From Euryodendron excelsum (lineage: Eukaryota > Streptophyta > Magnoliopsida > Ericales > Pentaphylacaceae): a DNA stretch of 64,000 nt. Shown here piece after piece: positions 21,726 through 33,210 of the stretch. Under the pieces are notes generated by a model, which made no database searches, was not told the DNA's origin, and saw nothing but the letters and a program-made list of their open reading frames with translations. The position numbers were made by a program, and so were the translations under genes. Position 1 is the first letter of the stretch, and each line of letters starts with the position of its first letter. Where the stretch lies: positions 39,914,183 through 39,978,182 of the forward strand of contig CM065377.1 in the NCBI GenBank assembly GCA_033060915.1. Direction: 5' to 3'.

Positions 21726-22960
21726 AGATACTGTTCCATTGCCAGAACAACACGTGGCACCCTGTGTACTGGTTAAATCTCGACCGTTGATCGAAAGTCG
21801 GTCGATCTGATCAAAATTTGAACGCATGTAGCATACGCTCCATCACCGGGAAAGTTCGTCCAAACTTTGCCTCGATAATTGGGTCAATCGGGTAGGTTCT
21901 GGGGGAACCAGTCGCACTCGGGATGTTCTCCTAGTGCTTCTGACGAACTTTCATGTTCTTGAAAAGTTTGAATTATGTTTGGAGGTGAGTGATATCGTCT
22001 TAGGAAGTGTGCTAAAAAGGACACTTTTGTGGAGCATCTGTAATACGCTCCGTAGGTGTTCGAAAGTGGTTGTTTTCATTTCGTGTGATCGAGGCCTTCG
22101 AGACGCGATCTACTCGATCGGACCATACCGTTGGAACGTACTCTGGGAATACTTTCCAGAATTCTCAATTTTACACATTTCTCAAGTTGTTTGACGGTGC
22201 GTTTTGATTAGGGAATCGGAGAAAAAGTCAACCTTGGCGAAGCACCTACGAGACGCTCCAGGGGTTGCCGAAAGTCATGGTTTGCACACCGTACGATGGA
22301 GGGCTTCGGGGGGCGATCTATTTGATCGAACCGTATCGATGGAAAGATCTATGGATGAGTTTTCGAGGATTCCCTAATTTACGCATTTCTCAAGTCGGTT
22401 GACGGTGCGTTATAACCAGGGAATCGAGGGAAAAGACAATTCAGGCGGAGCATCTACGAGACGCTCCAGGGAACTTTTATCGCGTCATGTGAGCTTAGTG
22501 TTGTAGGGTGTTCCTTGGGTTAAACAAAGGCGTGTGGTGAAACCCTTTGCTTGAAATCCCAAGGCCGGTGCTGTTTCGGGGCATTTTTGGGCTTCTAGGG
22601 GCAAAACGGTCATTTTGACCGGAGTTGGCTGGAAATGGTCAGGAATGGTCTAGTATATTGTGTTAAGCGTGCAGGGCTATTCAAGGATGGTTTTGAGAGA
22701 GTCTTTTACCGTTCAGCAGGGTTTGTGCCGTGCTGGAGCGTTTAGTGGCAAAATGGTCATTTTGACCAGAGTGAGCCGGAATAGGACCGAATTTGGACCA
22801 AATGGCGTGCGGGGGACGCCTGATGGTTTGACAGCATTGTGGAAGGATGGACTTATCGTTTTGAGGAATTTTGAACTTTCCCAAAACATGCCTAGAGGCC
22901 CAAGGGGCAAGTTCGGTCATTTTTCACCAAGTCGGGCTAGCAGGCGCCGGTGTTGACCTA

Positions 22961-23290
22961 GGTGTTGGTTTTCGAGACCGCTCGGTCTTAGAAAACTACC
23001 TGTGCGGTGTTGGTCTCCAAGAATACCCGTTCTTAGAGAGCTACCTGTAGGGGTGGTGTTGGTTCTGGAGAACGCCTGGTCCCAGAAAGCTATCTGGAAG
23101 GGTGGTGTTAGTCTCCGAGAACGCCCGGTCTCGGAGAACTACCAAATGACGGACATTCTATATTGGCAGGCTAGCAGGCGCCAGAAGTGAACCGTCTGGA
23201 ATTTTTTGATGAGGTGTTGGTCCCCGAGATCGCCCGATCTCGGGAAGCTACCTGGATGGCGTTGGTTTTCGGGACCACCTGGTTCGGAAA
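22961..23290 (-). repeat. 49-bp U3 array of variable hairpins
   Basis: Units start at 22961, 23006, 23055 and 23104 with GGTGTTGGT, then again from about 23213. Each has an inverted repeat whose arms differ between units yet still pair: GAGAC/GTCTT, AAGAA/TTCTT, CCGAGA/TCTCGG, CCCGAGATC/GATCTCGGG. The inverted counterpart lies at 51900-52235 in P1. Confidence 0.75.
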
Positions 23291-23470
23291 ACTGCCTGGA
23301 ATAATGATGCTTAAGGCTCCAGTGGATCCTTGTGGACCCGAGAAGTGACCAATTGGTTGGATTAGAGTTTGAAAGGCTCATCTTGAGCTTGCATGTGTTG
23401 TGATGTTGGAAACCAAACCCGATCGGGCCAGAGATCGCCGAGCGGGCAAAAATGGGGTGCTTATAGGATG

Positions 23471-24413
23471 GACAGGAACCCCTAAAAGAGTGTCTTGAAG
23501 GTAACTGGTTTGACAACTAATGCCAAAATAGTTGAAAAGGGGTGACCGGCCTACCAAGGACTAAACAGTCATTTGAACCAGGAAAACACCAGGATCAACC
23601 CAGAGTGATCTGGGAGAAGGCTTGAAGGTTGTTAACACTACTAAGAGTATTCTGAGAGATTACCGGTTTAATACCCAGAGCCGGTGTGGTTGAAAAAGGC
23701 AACCAGCCCACTAGGGGCAAAATAGTCCTTTCGCACTGGTTTTATCAAAATGGTCCGAAAAGGTATCGAAATGTTGAAAATACTATTTGAAGCATCCTTA
23801 GAAGGTAACCAGTTTGATACCCAAAGCCGTTGTGATTCCCAAAGGCGATTGGATGCCTAGGGGCAAAATGGTCCTTTTGACCGAATGCTCCCAGAATTAA
23901 TTCAAAAGTGACTAAAAGACACTAGAACATGCCAGATTATCTTTGGGACAATCTTAGAAGAGTGGAATTACCGCTCTGAGGACTTAGGTAATTTCTCGAG
24001 AAGCGTGCTGGTAGGGCTCAAGGAGTAGTTTGGTCATTTTTCACCGGAATGGGCTAGCAAGTACTGGTGTTGACCTAGATTTTGAGTGGTTTTGTCACTC
24101 TGACGGTGTGTGGCGAGTTAGTTTCCAAAGGCATGTTCGATCCTGTGACATAGGGGGTTTGCTAGCAATTCCCAATGTTGACCTATTTGCGAGTGTTTCT
24201 GCCACTCTGACAGTTGCGATGTTTATAAGTGTTTCCTTTACTCTGAAGGTGCGCGTTCATTCTAGAGACTGCTTGATCTCGGAAAGTTGTTGGATGGTCA
24301 TATTGTCTCGGGGCCTTAGGTACTTTTCCGATCAACATCCCAGATAGCGAACATTCTACGTTTGGCGGGCTAGTAAGCGCCAGAAGTGAACCACTCTACC
24401 ATCTTAGGGACTT
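23471..24413 (-). mobile_element. LTR2 of M2, second part (U3)
   Basis: Continuation of LTR2 after S2, homologous to about 50470-51150 of S3 (including CAGGCTAGCAAGC-like and CTACCATCT segments). It ends near 24413, where Athila-like sequence begins, so roughly the last 300-400 bp of U3 are missing. The right boundary is approximate. The frame at 24030-24347 is LTR sequence. Confidence 0.7.
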
Positions 24414-24453
24414 GGGTTTGATAAATTTGAATCTAACTTGTTTTTCAATTAAG

Positions 24454-24471
24454 TCCCCGGCAACGGTGCCA
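24454..24471 (-). other. tRNA-Asp-type primer-binding site of an Athila-like element
   Basis: On minus TGGCACCGTTGCCGGGGA, one base different from the TGGCGCCGTTGCCGGGGA site known from Athila-type Ty3/gypsy elements. It lies 11 bp from the LTR end at 24483. The roughly 40 bp to its left (24414-24453) would be the element leader. Confidence 0.75.
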
Positions 24472-24482
24472 AAAACTTGTTG

Positions 24483-25475
24483 TGATAAATTTTAATACTT
24501 GCAAGTGCACAAATTAGATTGAGGTATAAAACAGCGAGTGCAAGGTCGATCTCACAGGGACTCATAAAATTTTAAAAAATAAATTAGAATAAATCTATTT
24601 CACCCCAACCTAATTAAGAAATCTTGAGTTTGTTTAACTAATCTAGCAATGAGCAAAAATAAATAAATTACCAAGTAAACACATAAACAATTAATCTAGA
24701 AAATAATAATAAAGAGATGAGAGAAATCAAATTAAGATGACTAAGGTTTTAAAATTCACATACATGCATTATAATAACTTTTCACACGATTCAACTTATT
24801 TTCCTAATTCGCTTCACAATAACGTCGTAATCAAACTTATTATTATGGAGAATATATCATTAAACTCACTTCAATAAATAAACTAATGTATACTCTTCCT
24901 AACCTTAATATTCAAGACTAAAAATTCATATGTATCCATCCGAAAACAAATCACATAAAAAAACCAGTACTTGAAATTATAACAACATAGCTAAATAATT
25001 AATCCAACAATCCCAAATTATAAACTAAATTCATATCTAAAATCATTGACTTTAATTAAATATAGGCAAGAGAATTAAACAATCAAAGCACACGTTGGGA
25101 AATATATTTGAAAAGCATGGAGTTTCATCCTCAATCCTAGTATGAAAACTTAGCTACTCATAATTTTAGCATACATTAAAAGTTAAAAAAATAAAACATA
25201 AAATCTGAATACGTAAAATAATAATGCTTGAAATCTTTGTGTTCCAAATCTGTCTTTTTTTTCTTCTCCATTTCTCGGCTTCTCCATTTCTCTCTGTCAG
25301 TTTGTCAAGCGGCTTCTCGACTACAAGCATGATGCTTGGAATTTTTTAATCCATTTTAATATACTTCCTTTGCTTGGCCACCCAACACCCCTTTGGTGAT
25401 GTGCGGCTATTAGGGTTTGTTCATTATGTTTTTTTTATTTCTTTTCCTTGTTTTTCACGCTTCACCCGTGTACAC

Positions 25476-25514
<39 letters not shown>

Positions 25515-25724
25515 CTTCACATATGGATCCATATATTTCTTGCTCTTCTTTATATGGCTTTTTTTTATTGGTCTTCTTGCTTTAGTAGTTTTCTATTTCG
25601 GCTGAGGCTCTTCCTTTTTGTGTTTAATTTTTTAATCCGCATTAAAAATAGTAATATATAGAAACAAACATCAACTAAATAATATAATTAAAGGGTGAAA
25701 ATATATAAATTAGGTGACTTATCA
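24483..25724 (-). mobile_element. Athila-like 5' LTR (1242 bp)
   Basis: Bounded by TGATAA and TTATCA inverted termini, with a PBS on its left, so it is a 5' LTR in minus orientation whose body has been lost at about 24413. It is AT-rich, with a TA microsatellite at about 25480-25510 and no coding sequence. Its outer end abuts a gypsy RT gene at its catalytic codons. Frames at 25374-25661 are low-complexity readings. Confidence 0.7.
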
Positions 25725-26285
25725 ATCAACATACACCTCCACATTTTTGCCAATTTGTACTTTAAACATGTAGTTAACCAGTCGTTGGTAGATTGTCCCT
25801 GTGTTCTTCCAACCAAATGGCATAACGTTATAGCAATATAGCCCCCAGTGTGTTATGAAGGCCGTGTTCTTCCTATCTTGTTCTGCCATCTTGATCTAGA
25901 TGTACTTCAAGAATGTGTCCATGAAGCTCAGCATTTTATGGCTCCCCATTGAGTCTACAAGCAAGTTGATCCTGGGCAGAGAAAACTGTCTTTCAGGCAG
26001 GTTTTCTTGAGATCAGTAAAGGCAACACAGAAGCGCCACTTGTTATTGGTCTTCTTCACCAAGACAACATTGGAAAGCCAGTCAAGATAATGGGTCTCGC
26101 GTACAAACTCTGCCTTCAATAGCTTCTGTACCTCCTTAAAGATGGTATCATTTCTCTTTAGGGCAAAAAATCGTCTCTTTTGCCTAACTGGTTGGTAGAC
26201 CTGATTGATGTTGAGATGATGGGACATTACCTTTAAGTTGATGCCTAGCATATCCTCATGGGTCCAAGCAAAGACATCTTTATTC
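25725..26285 (-). pseudogene. Ty3/gypsy reverse transcriptase fragment, cut at YVDD
   Basis: On minus the translation runs from DVFAWTHEDM through KPVRQKRR-like residues, WLSNVVLVKK, WRFCVAFTDL, a SFMD segment, VMPFGWKN and YQRLVN, ending EVYVD at the junction with the Athila-like LTR. This is the N-terminal half to palm of a plant gypsy RT (Tat/Athila type). It carries at least one frameshift (near 25965) and a stop codon after SFMDTFLKYI. The rest of pol (second catalytic aspartate of YVDD onwards, RNase H, integrase) is absent. Cellular function is none; it is a dead copy. Confidence 0.85.
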
Positions 26286-27352
26286 TAAAAAAGATTCCCC
26301 ATAACACTTTATTTAAACTAATCCCCTTTCAAACCTTATTTGTGCCAGCTATGCTGCTTTGTTGAGAAGTTATTAACATGTTGAAATTTTTTATTATAAT
26401 AAAACTAATAAAAATAGTGAAGCAAAATATGTATGTGATAGTATCAATCATGCATCTATTAATATTCTATGACAGAATAGAACTCTTACAAAAATAAATA
26501 AATAAATAACGGGTTCTATGATCAGACTCAAATTGGAGAACGATGAGGGGTGACATAGAGAAAACATATCGGACCCTAGCAAAGCCCTAACAATTGATAG
26601 TTACCATGAAGGCATTAGCTACATCGCACTCAAATTAGAAAAAATAGAGCAACAAGAGACATGATAAAGATCAAACCCTAGAGAAGCCCTGATAGTTACC
26701 AAAAAGCTAGCTCTAACAGTTTGTTTGCCTTAAATAACGTAGATTTTCCTTTCTTTCTTTAACATATTCTTTTCCTTGGAGGCATCATGCATGCATGCAG
26801 ATCTAATTTTTTAAATAATATTTAAAACTCACCTCCAATAAAAGTTTTCATGTCAAAGAAAAAAAAATCAATTACTAAGAAAAAACTATAGCAACCAACC
26901 ATGCTATGTAAGCTAATTGTCCTTAGCCCCAATTCAATTGCCAACGTCTAGATTTTTTTTTTTTTCACTTTTTTGGTGAGTGTTAACATCTCTTGATGTA
27001 TATGAAAGAGATTAAAAAAAAATTCTTGTTTGTGCTTTAATACCACTATTGGGTTTCAAGCAAGCATGCAGAAGCACACTCACATGCACATGCACATGCA
27101 CGATCCCAAAAGAAATATAGGAATTTAGCTTGGTTTGGAGGTTAGAAATGAGGGTTCATTAGGCTGACCCCATGCAAGATCACTAAGGTATTTTGACTTG
27201 GTTGTTAGAGTCGAGGGTTCTTTAGAGAATGGCTCATCCCATTCTCCTTCAAGAGACTCACACTCTGATCGGTCTTAAAGAGAGGTTTTTGTTAGAAGGC
27301 AAGTCCAAAACCAAGATAAACATGTGATGTGCTCCATAATTCCCTGTATCGA
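26286..27352. other. AT-rich spacer, no gene seen
   Basis: No domain-bearing frame. It contains an AT-rich stretch (26290-27030), then a stretch with GCTTTAATACCA at 27033-27044, which could be a decayed minus-strand copia PBS, and CACATGCACATGCACATGCAC at 27081-27103. The last 300 bp could be the LTR of that unidentified element, interrupted by the copia insertion at 27358. Confidence 0.4.
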
Positions 27353-27946
27353 AGTAGTGATAGAAAAACATGGCTGTAAACCCATTGTTTTGTTGATCTT
27401 TGAGCTAATATAAATGTAGGACCCATACAACCTTTGTGTCGGGTCATTGGTGCGTTATATTCACCTACGAGAGGAGATGAATCTAGAGTATTTACTTGCT
27501 CAAATCCATGTAGGATTGAATGAGTTATTGGCCTCCAAATTCACCCCCTTGAATATGGGTTATATAGTTAAAAGTGAGTTATCCTACATTGATTTCTTAT
27601 GGGAAGCATGTTGTGCATATATAACCCAAGTTTGGAGTAAAGTTTGGGCCCCAAGGGGCACCCCACTTTTATGGAAGGGGGAAAACCTATGAAACCCATG
27701 GGTTGACCCAATATTCCACACACGCACACAACTACTGCCGCCCGCCCGTTCGGTGTAGGACTGGGCGTGGGCGTGGGCGTGGGCGTGGGCATGGGCGTGG
27801 GCCGTGGGTTCAGTTCAACTCTTATCTCTTTGGGCCAGGGTTGGAGTTAAATTAATTATTTTATTTTATTTTTTGACGGTTGACCAAACAGGTGTGTCCG
27901 TTGACCGAACAGATGTGTCCCTCCGGTAAGGGGCTATTTGGCTGCT

Positions 27947-27981
27947 AGTACCTATTCGAACCAGTATTTCGAATAGGCACC
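27947..27981 (+). promoter_or_regulatory. Promoter palindrome of copia 5' LTR
   Basis: Arms AGTACCTATTCGA and TCGAATAGGCACC around a 9-nt centre. 11 of 13 pairs match and the inner nine are perfect. It lies 7 bp before the TATA box. Compare 33788-33822. Confidence 0.7.
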
Positions 27982-27988
27982 TAGGCTC

Positions 27989-27996
27989 TATAAAAA
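27989..27996 (+). promoter_or_regulatory. TATA box of copia 5' LTR
   Basis: TATAAAAA followed by GGGC; the same context occurs in the 3' LTR. Confidence 0.75.
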
Positions 27997-28556
27997 GGGC
28001 AACATTCTAGCATTCATATGATCCGAATTTTTTTGCATACAACAAATATTCTTCTTCTTCTACCTCCCATATTTTCCTGAGAGAATTCAGATCATCTTGT
28101 GAAGCCGCCAAGCAGTCTTTATTAAAGTGCTGCCTAAGGACTGCTAAGATCATTTCATCCTGGGAGTCAGACACCTATCATCCCGTGAGCACCAACTGTG
28201 GGGGGGCGAATCTGTTTTTAAGGAGAGAGTGTGCAACACTCAACTCGGTCAAATTTTTCACTTTTAGATTTTCTGTTTTACGAACGATAATCGGGTAAGT
28301 CATTACGATTTAGTTGATGTTATTCTAATTCTAATTGTCTTATAGTTAAAGTTGCTTCTAGTTAATAACTAGATACATTCCTATTGTTTTATTATTATTG
28401 ATCACTAATTATACACATAGCATTTAAATAGGGATTATATTTCCAACAACCTTAAAGACATATTCAATTCCTATTGTAACTGTGTTAATTAGTGTTGTGT
28501 TACATCTTGTTTCTGGATTAGTGCTTAAATTTTGTGTAAAACTGTTTAATTCAGAA

Positions 28557-29495
28557 ATGGCTAATATTACTCTTATTCTTACTCCAACTCCAACTCCTAC
28601 TATAATTAGACACCTGTACCGACATTGACTGTGCCGGTGAATCAGGTGCCTACACCGACTATGGCAGTGAATCAAGTGCATACACCAACTATGCTGGTGA
28701 ATCACAGAGAAAATCCAGAGAAATTCAATGGATCTAATTTCAAAAGGTGGCAATAGAAGATGTTGTTCTACCTGACGAAGCTGAACTTGGCAAAATTTCT
28801 TCGTGAAGATGTTCCTACTCTGAACGAGAATGAGTCTGACCAGCAAGTAGTTGCGGCGGTGGAAGCATGGAAACATGTTGACTTCCTATGTAGGAACTAT
28901 ATCCTTAATGGACTGGATAATACACTCTACAACGTGTACTGTGCTGTGCATACAGCAAAAAAACTGTGAGAATCTTTAGACAAGAAGTACAAGATGGAAG
29001 ACGCCGGCTCAAAGAAATTTGTGGTCGGTAAGTTCCTTGATTACAAAATGTTTGATTCTAAAGTAGTTATTAGCCAGGTCCAGGATCTTCAAGTTATACT
29101 TCATGACATCCATGCCGAAGGCATGGTCTGAGTGAATCTTTCTAGGTGACTGGAACAATTGAAAAATTGCCGTCGTCCTAGAAAGAATTCAAAAACTATC
29201 TGAAGCATAAGCGCAAGGAAATGAGGGTTGAGGAACTTATCGCTAGGCTGAGAATTGAAGAAGACAACCGTGCTTCTGAGAAGAAGTTTGTCAACACCCC
29301 TATGGTGTCAAAGGCAAACGTGGTGGAGCAAGCCAAATCCAACAACAAGAAGCGAAAGCATGATGGCCAAGGATCTTATCAAGGTTCCACAGGTGGTGAT
29401 TTTAAATGGTTTAAAGGGAAATGCTACGTCTGCGGCAAGACTGGTCATACAGCCAAGGATTGTCGCAAGCATAAGGATCTTGAGAAGAAGTATTA
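28557..29495 (+). pseudogene. copia gag, broken
   Basis: A start at 28557 opens MANITLILTPTPTPT. The frame is then disrupted, and the readable pieces continue [56 protein letters not shown] and [10 protein letters not shown], all typical of the plant copia gag (UBN2 type). The C-terminal piece at 29221-29493 has the zinc knuckle CYVCGKTGHTAKDC. Stops or shifts occur near 28624, 28753, 28967, 29128 and 29146-29202. The capsid and nucleocapsid functions are lost. Confidence 0.9.
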
Positions 29496-29529
29496 AGAGA
29501 ACCACAAGAAGAAATCTACCCAAGCCAAT

Positions 29530-30015
29530 GTGACCAAGGATCTTTGCACCAATGTGGAAGACCTGAATCTCTCTGCCATAGTTTCTAAGGTAAACTTGGT
29601 TGGCAATACTAAAGAATGGTGGGTGGACACTGAGGCCACTCGTCACATTTGTGCCAACAAGTGGATGTTCACATCTTACCAATCAGTGGACGGTGAACAA
29701 CTCTACATGGGCAACTCGGCAACCTCAAAGGTAGAAGGTCAAGGGAAGATCGTTCTGAAAATGTCTTCCGGCAAAGAACTTACTCTCAATGAGGTGTTCC
29801 ATGTGCTAGACATTCGCAAGAATTTAGTCTCTGGTTCATTATTGAGTAAGAAGGGCTTTAAGTTGGTGTTTAAGAGTGATAAGTTTGCACTTACTAAGGG
29901 GGGAATGTTTGTAGGAAAGGGTTATCTGAGTAATGGGCTCTTCAAACTTAATGTAATGACTATGGCTCCTAAGCCTTCGAGTAATAATATTGCATCTTCT
30001 ATTTACTTGCTTTAG
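29530..30015 (+). pseudogene. copia protease, altered active site
   Basis: An open frame of 161 codons. Residues 30-40 read WWVDTEATRHI, where copia proteases have the catalytic D-[ST]-G. Here the glycine is glutamate (D33-T34-E35, codons at 29626-29634), so the enzyme would be inactive. Downstream VLDIRKNLVSGSLL is the usual protease-to-integrase linker. It ends at a stop just before the integrase zinc finger. Confidence 0.88.
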
Positions 30016-30930
30016 TCTTCAAATGTATGGCATGGTAGATTAGGTCATGTTAACTTTGATACCATGCGTAGATTAGTTAAATTAGAGTTGTTGCCTAAAC
30101 TTGATTTTAATGCTAATCATAAATGTGCAACTTGCATTGAGGCAAAGTTGACTAGAACTTCGTTTAAATCATTTGAAAGAAATACGAAACCACTTGAACT
30201 AATTCATAGTGACGTTTCTGACTTGAAATATGTTCAAACTCGAGGTTGAAAAAAATACTTCATAACTTTCATAGATGATTGCACTTGTTATTGTCACATC
30301 TACTTAATGAGAAGTAAAGACGAAGTAATAGACATGTTTATACAATACAAGAGTGTAGTTGAGAATTAACTTAGCAAAAAGATTAAGGTATTAAAAAGTG
30401 ATAGAGGTGGTGAGTATGAAGCACCATTTGCACAATTATGTGTTAAACATGGTATCATACATCAAACCACTGCACCTTATTCACCTCAGCAAAATAGAGT
30501 TGCTGAGCGGAAGAATGGCACTCTAAAAGAGATGATGAATGCCATGTTGTAAGTTCTAGGGCACCCCAGAATTTGTGGAGGGAAGCGTTACTATCTGCCA
30601 GTTATGTTCTCAACAAGATACTCCACAAGAAACTTAGCAAAACCCCTTATGAAATATGGAAAGGTCGAAAGCCTTCCTTTAAATACTTGAGAGTGTGGGG
30701 TTGTTTAGCAAAGGTAGCGGTTCCTTTACCTAACAAGGTAAAATTAGGACTACAAACAGTTGATTGTATATTTATTGGCTATGCTAAACATAGTAGTGCA
30801 TATCGGTTTTTGGTTCACAAGTCTAAAATTTCAGATATTCATGTGAATACAATGATGGAGTCTAGGAATGTATCCTTCTTTAAGGAGGAGTATCCGTATA
30901 AGTCTACACATGGATCAAGTTCACTTAAAT
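30016..30930 (+). pseudogene. copia integrase, broken
   Basis: A GAG-pre-integrase zinc-binding part (WHGRLGHVNFDTMRRL, CATCIEAK), then core pieces LELIHSDVSDL, ITFIDDCTCY, LKSDRGGEYE, TTAPYSPQQNRVAERKN with the catalytic D, D and E, and the C-terminal TPYEIWKGRKPSFKYLRVWG..IFIGYA. Stops at about 30248, 30367 and 30550, and a frameshift near 30555, separate the pieces. Not functional. Confidence 0.9.
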
Positions 30931-30939
30931 GAACTCATG

Positions 30940-32042
30940 ATACTATTGTAGATGAAGACCATGGGTTTGTGGATAAAGAAAACGACGCTAAACTTAGACG
31001 AGGTAAAAGGACAACAGTTGCAAAATCATTCGGTCCTGATTTTCTAACATATTTGTTAGAAAATGAACCACAGAGTTACAAAGAAGCAATATCCTCTCCG
31101 GAAGCACCTTTGTGGAAGGAGGCTATCCATAGTAAAGTTAAGTCAATTCTGTAAAATCATACATAGGAACTAGTGGATCTTCCACCTGGTAAACCACTTG
31201 GATACAAGTGGATATTCAAGAGGAAGATGAAAGCAGATGGTTCAATTGACAAATAAATGGCTAGACTTATAGTCAAAGGCTACAAGCAAACCGAGGGAGT
31301 AGATTATTTCGATACATACTCTCCTATAACTAGAATAACGTCCATACGTATCTTGATAGCCTTTACGGCTTTACATAATCTTGAGATTCATCAAATGGAT
31401 GTTAAGACGGCATTCTTAAATGGAGATTTGAATGAGGAGATTTATATGGAGCAATGGGTTCATTATTCCTGGCAAAGAGAAAAAGGTATGCAAACTTGTT
31501 AAATCTCTGTGTGGACTGTAACAAGTCCCGAAACAATGGCATGAGAAGTTTGATAATGCTATGTTGTCAAACGGCTTCAAGATAAATGAATACGACAAGT
31601 GTGTTTATGTGAAGAACGCTGCTCATGGTTATGTCCTTGTTTGTCTTTGTGTAGATGATATGATTATCATTGGTAGCAATAATGATGCCATTAAAGCTAC
31701 TAAGAAATTGTTGAACAGTAAGTTTGACATGAAAGATCTAGGGATTACAGATGTTATACTTGGTATTGAGATTACTAAAACATCTGAGGGATATGCGTTA
31801 TCACAAATCCATTATGTCGAGAAGATACTCGATAAGTTTAGTAAGTCTGATAACAATCTAGCAAGCACACCCATAGATTGTTATCTACATCTATACAAGA
31901 ACGATGATGAGGGCATATCTCAATTAGAATACTCACGGATAATTGGCAGTTTAATGTATCTCATGAATTGCATACGTCCGAATATTGCTTATACGATAAG
32001 CAGACTGAGCAGATATACGAGTAACCCAAGGTCAAACCACTA
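30940..32042 (+). pseudogene. copia reverse transcriptase, broken
   Basis: Pieces in order: EPQSYKEAISSPEAPLWKEA, GYKWIFKRKMKADGS, ARLIVKGYKQTEGVDYFDTY, MDVKTAFLNGDLNEEIYME (first catalytic aspartate), then after a frameshift near 31450 the palm with LVCLCVDDMIIIGSN. The usual YVDD has become CVDD (codons 31648-31659). Further on are KDLGITDVILGIEI and YSRIIGSLMYLMNCIRPNIAY. Stops at about 31152, 31164 and 31254 and at 32041 break it. Confidence 0.92.
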
Positions 32043-32597
32043 GAAGGCTATAGTTAGGGATCTCAGGTATTTGAGATTCACCTTGAATTTTGGGCTACAC
32101 TATACAAGATATCCAGCTGTTGTAGAAGGTTACACAGACACAAACTGGATATCTGACACTAGAGACTCTAAATCCACAAGTGGATATGTGTTTGCTCTAG
32201 GAGGCACAACAATATCTTGGAAATTCTCAAAACAAACTTGCATAGCCAGATACACCATGGAATCTGAGTTTATCGCTTTAGATAAAGCAGGAGAGGAAAG
32301 CAAAGTGGCTTCGTAACTTTCTGGAGGATGTTCCTACATGGCTTAAACCCGTCTCTGCTATCTGTATATATTGCGATAGTCAATGTGATTGCAAGAGCAC
32401 AAAACCACATGTATAATGGGAAGTCACGACATATACGTCGACGACACAATACTGTGAGGCAAATGCTTTTGAATGAAATTATATCCATTGATTACATCAA
32501 GTCTAAAGACAACATTACGGATCCGCTTACAAAAGGCTCGACGAAAGATCAAGTAAAGAATTCATCGAGGGGAATGGGCCTTAAGCCTATGACTTAA
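32043..32597 (+). pseudogene. copia RNase H, broken
   Basis: [25 protein letters not shown] and [19 protein letters not shown] with ALDKAGEE are the copia RNase H core. A frameshift near 32310 puts the end (RRRHNTVRQML, IKSKDNITDPLTKG) in another frame, reaching MGLKP before the stop at 32597. It is the last coding segment before the 3' untranslated region (32598-33210). Confidence 0.9.
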
Positions 32598-33210
32598 AAA
32601 GTCGCCATAATGGCAACCCAACCTAGCTGACTAAAGATCCCAAGATTTAGGTTCAACGGGACAATCGAATTGTGCATGATTTAGGACAAATCACTGAGGA
32701 ACTCGTTTCGCTGTCCATTTCTATGATGAAATATTAATAACATGTAGATAGTGTTTAGGATGAGCTTCGCTCTTAATGATTCTTATATCTTGGAATTCCA
32801 AGTAGAGTATGGCAAGATACTCATAATAAGAGATCACCTATATGAGTATGAAGAGGCCGCTTCTATGAGAAATTCTTAAGGCTAATTTCTCTAGAGTACT
32901 CATGAATCTACCAGGCATTATTCAGGGCCAAAATGAATATAATGTAATGGATCACTAGATGATTGGAAAGGAACCGTGTAAGTGCTATTGTCTTGCTTTA
33001 TACAAACAGCTGAACAGTTCAAGACATCATGTTCACTGGTTAGCCAAATAAACCCGATGGTATTTCACTAGGGAAGGTTCAAAGCCAAAAGCCACCTTTC
33101 CCGATGCGGCAACTTTCTACCTGTACTCTCTCTCTCTCTCTCTTTCTCTGTCAAGTCAGGATTCTTATTTGCATTTTTCATTTCCAACCAATCTCATTCA
33201 TGTAGGGGAT
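32598..33210 (+). other. 3' untranslated region of the copia element
   Basis: No frame of interest. It contains a (CT)n run at 33127-33148 and ends in TGTAGGGGAT, a short weak polypurine tract directly before the 3' LTR. Confidence 0.6.

Larger units (their letters stand above)
18674..23465 (-). mobile_element. Solo LTR S2, class B (4792 bp), nested in LTR2
   Basis: Starts TGTCGCGCCCCG on plus and ends GGGGTGCTTATA, with a perfect TSD GGATG at 18669-18673 and 23466-23470. The flanks join into one LTR2 sequence when S2 is removed (compare 50430-50500 of S3). No PBS follows, so it is a solo LTR. Contents: triple-hairpin block (19314-19397), 30-bp array (19960-20230), TATA (21641), class B boxes (21669-21725) and 49-bp hairpin array (22961-23290). 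Frames such as 20376-20714 and 22660-22956 are LTR sequence, not genes. Its termini are well preserved, so it is probably among the younger insertions here. Confidence 0.88.
27358..28448 (+). repeat. 5' LTR of the copia element
   Basis: Starts TGATAGAAAAAC (TG) and ends TTTCCAACA (CA). It carries a duplicated GTTGACC..CA..TGTGTCC motif (about 27880-27922), a palindrome (27947-27981), a TATA box (27989-27996) and a GTGGGC hexamer run (27767-27800). A 74-codon minus frame across that run (27568-27792) reads the hexamer repeat and is not a gene. Confidence 0.93.

Noticed and set aside
25417..25661. Hydrophobic frames of 62-95 codons as a membrane protein
   Set aside because: Produced by T-rich and TA microsatellite DNA within the Athila-like LTR.
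27033..27044. GCTTTAATACCA as a copia PBS on minus
   Set aside because: One base off the usual site and with no identifiable LTR pair or gag beside it; kept only as a remark in the spacer entry.
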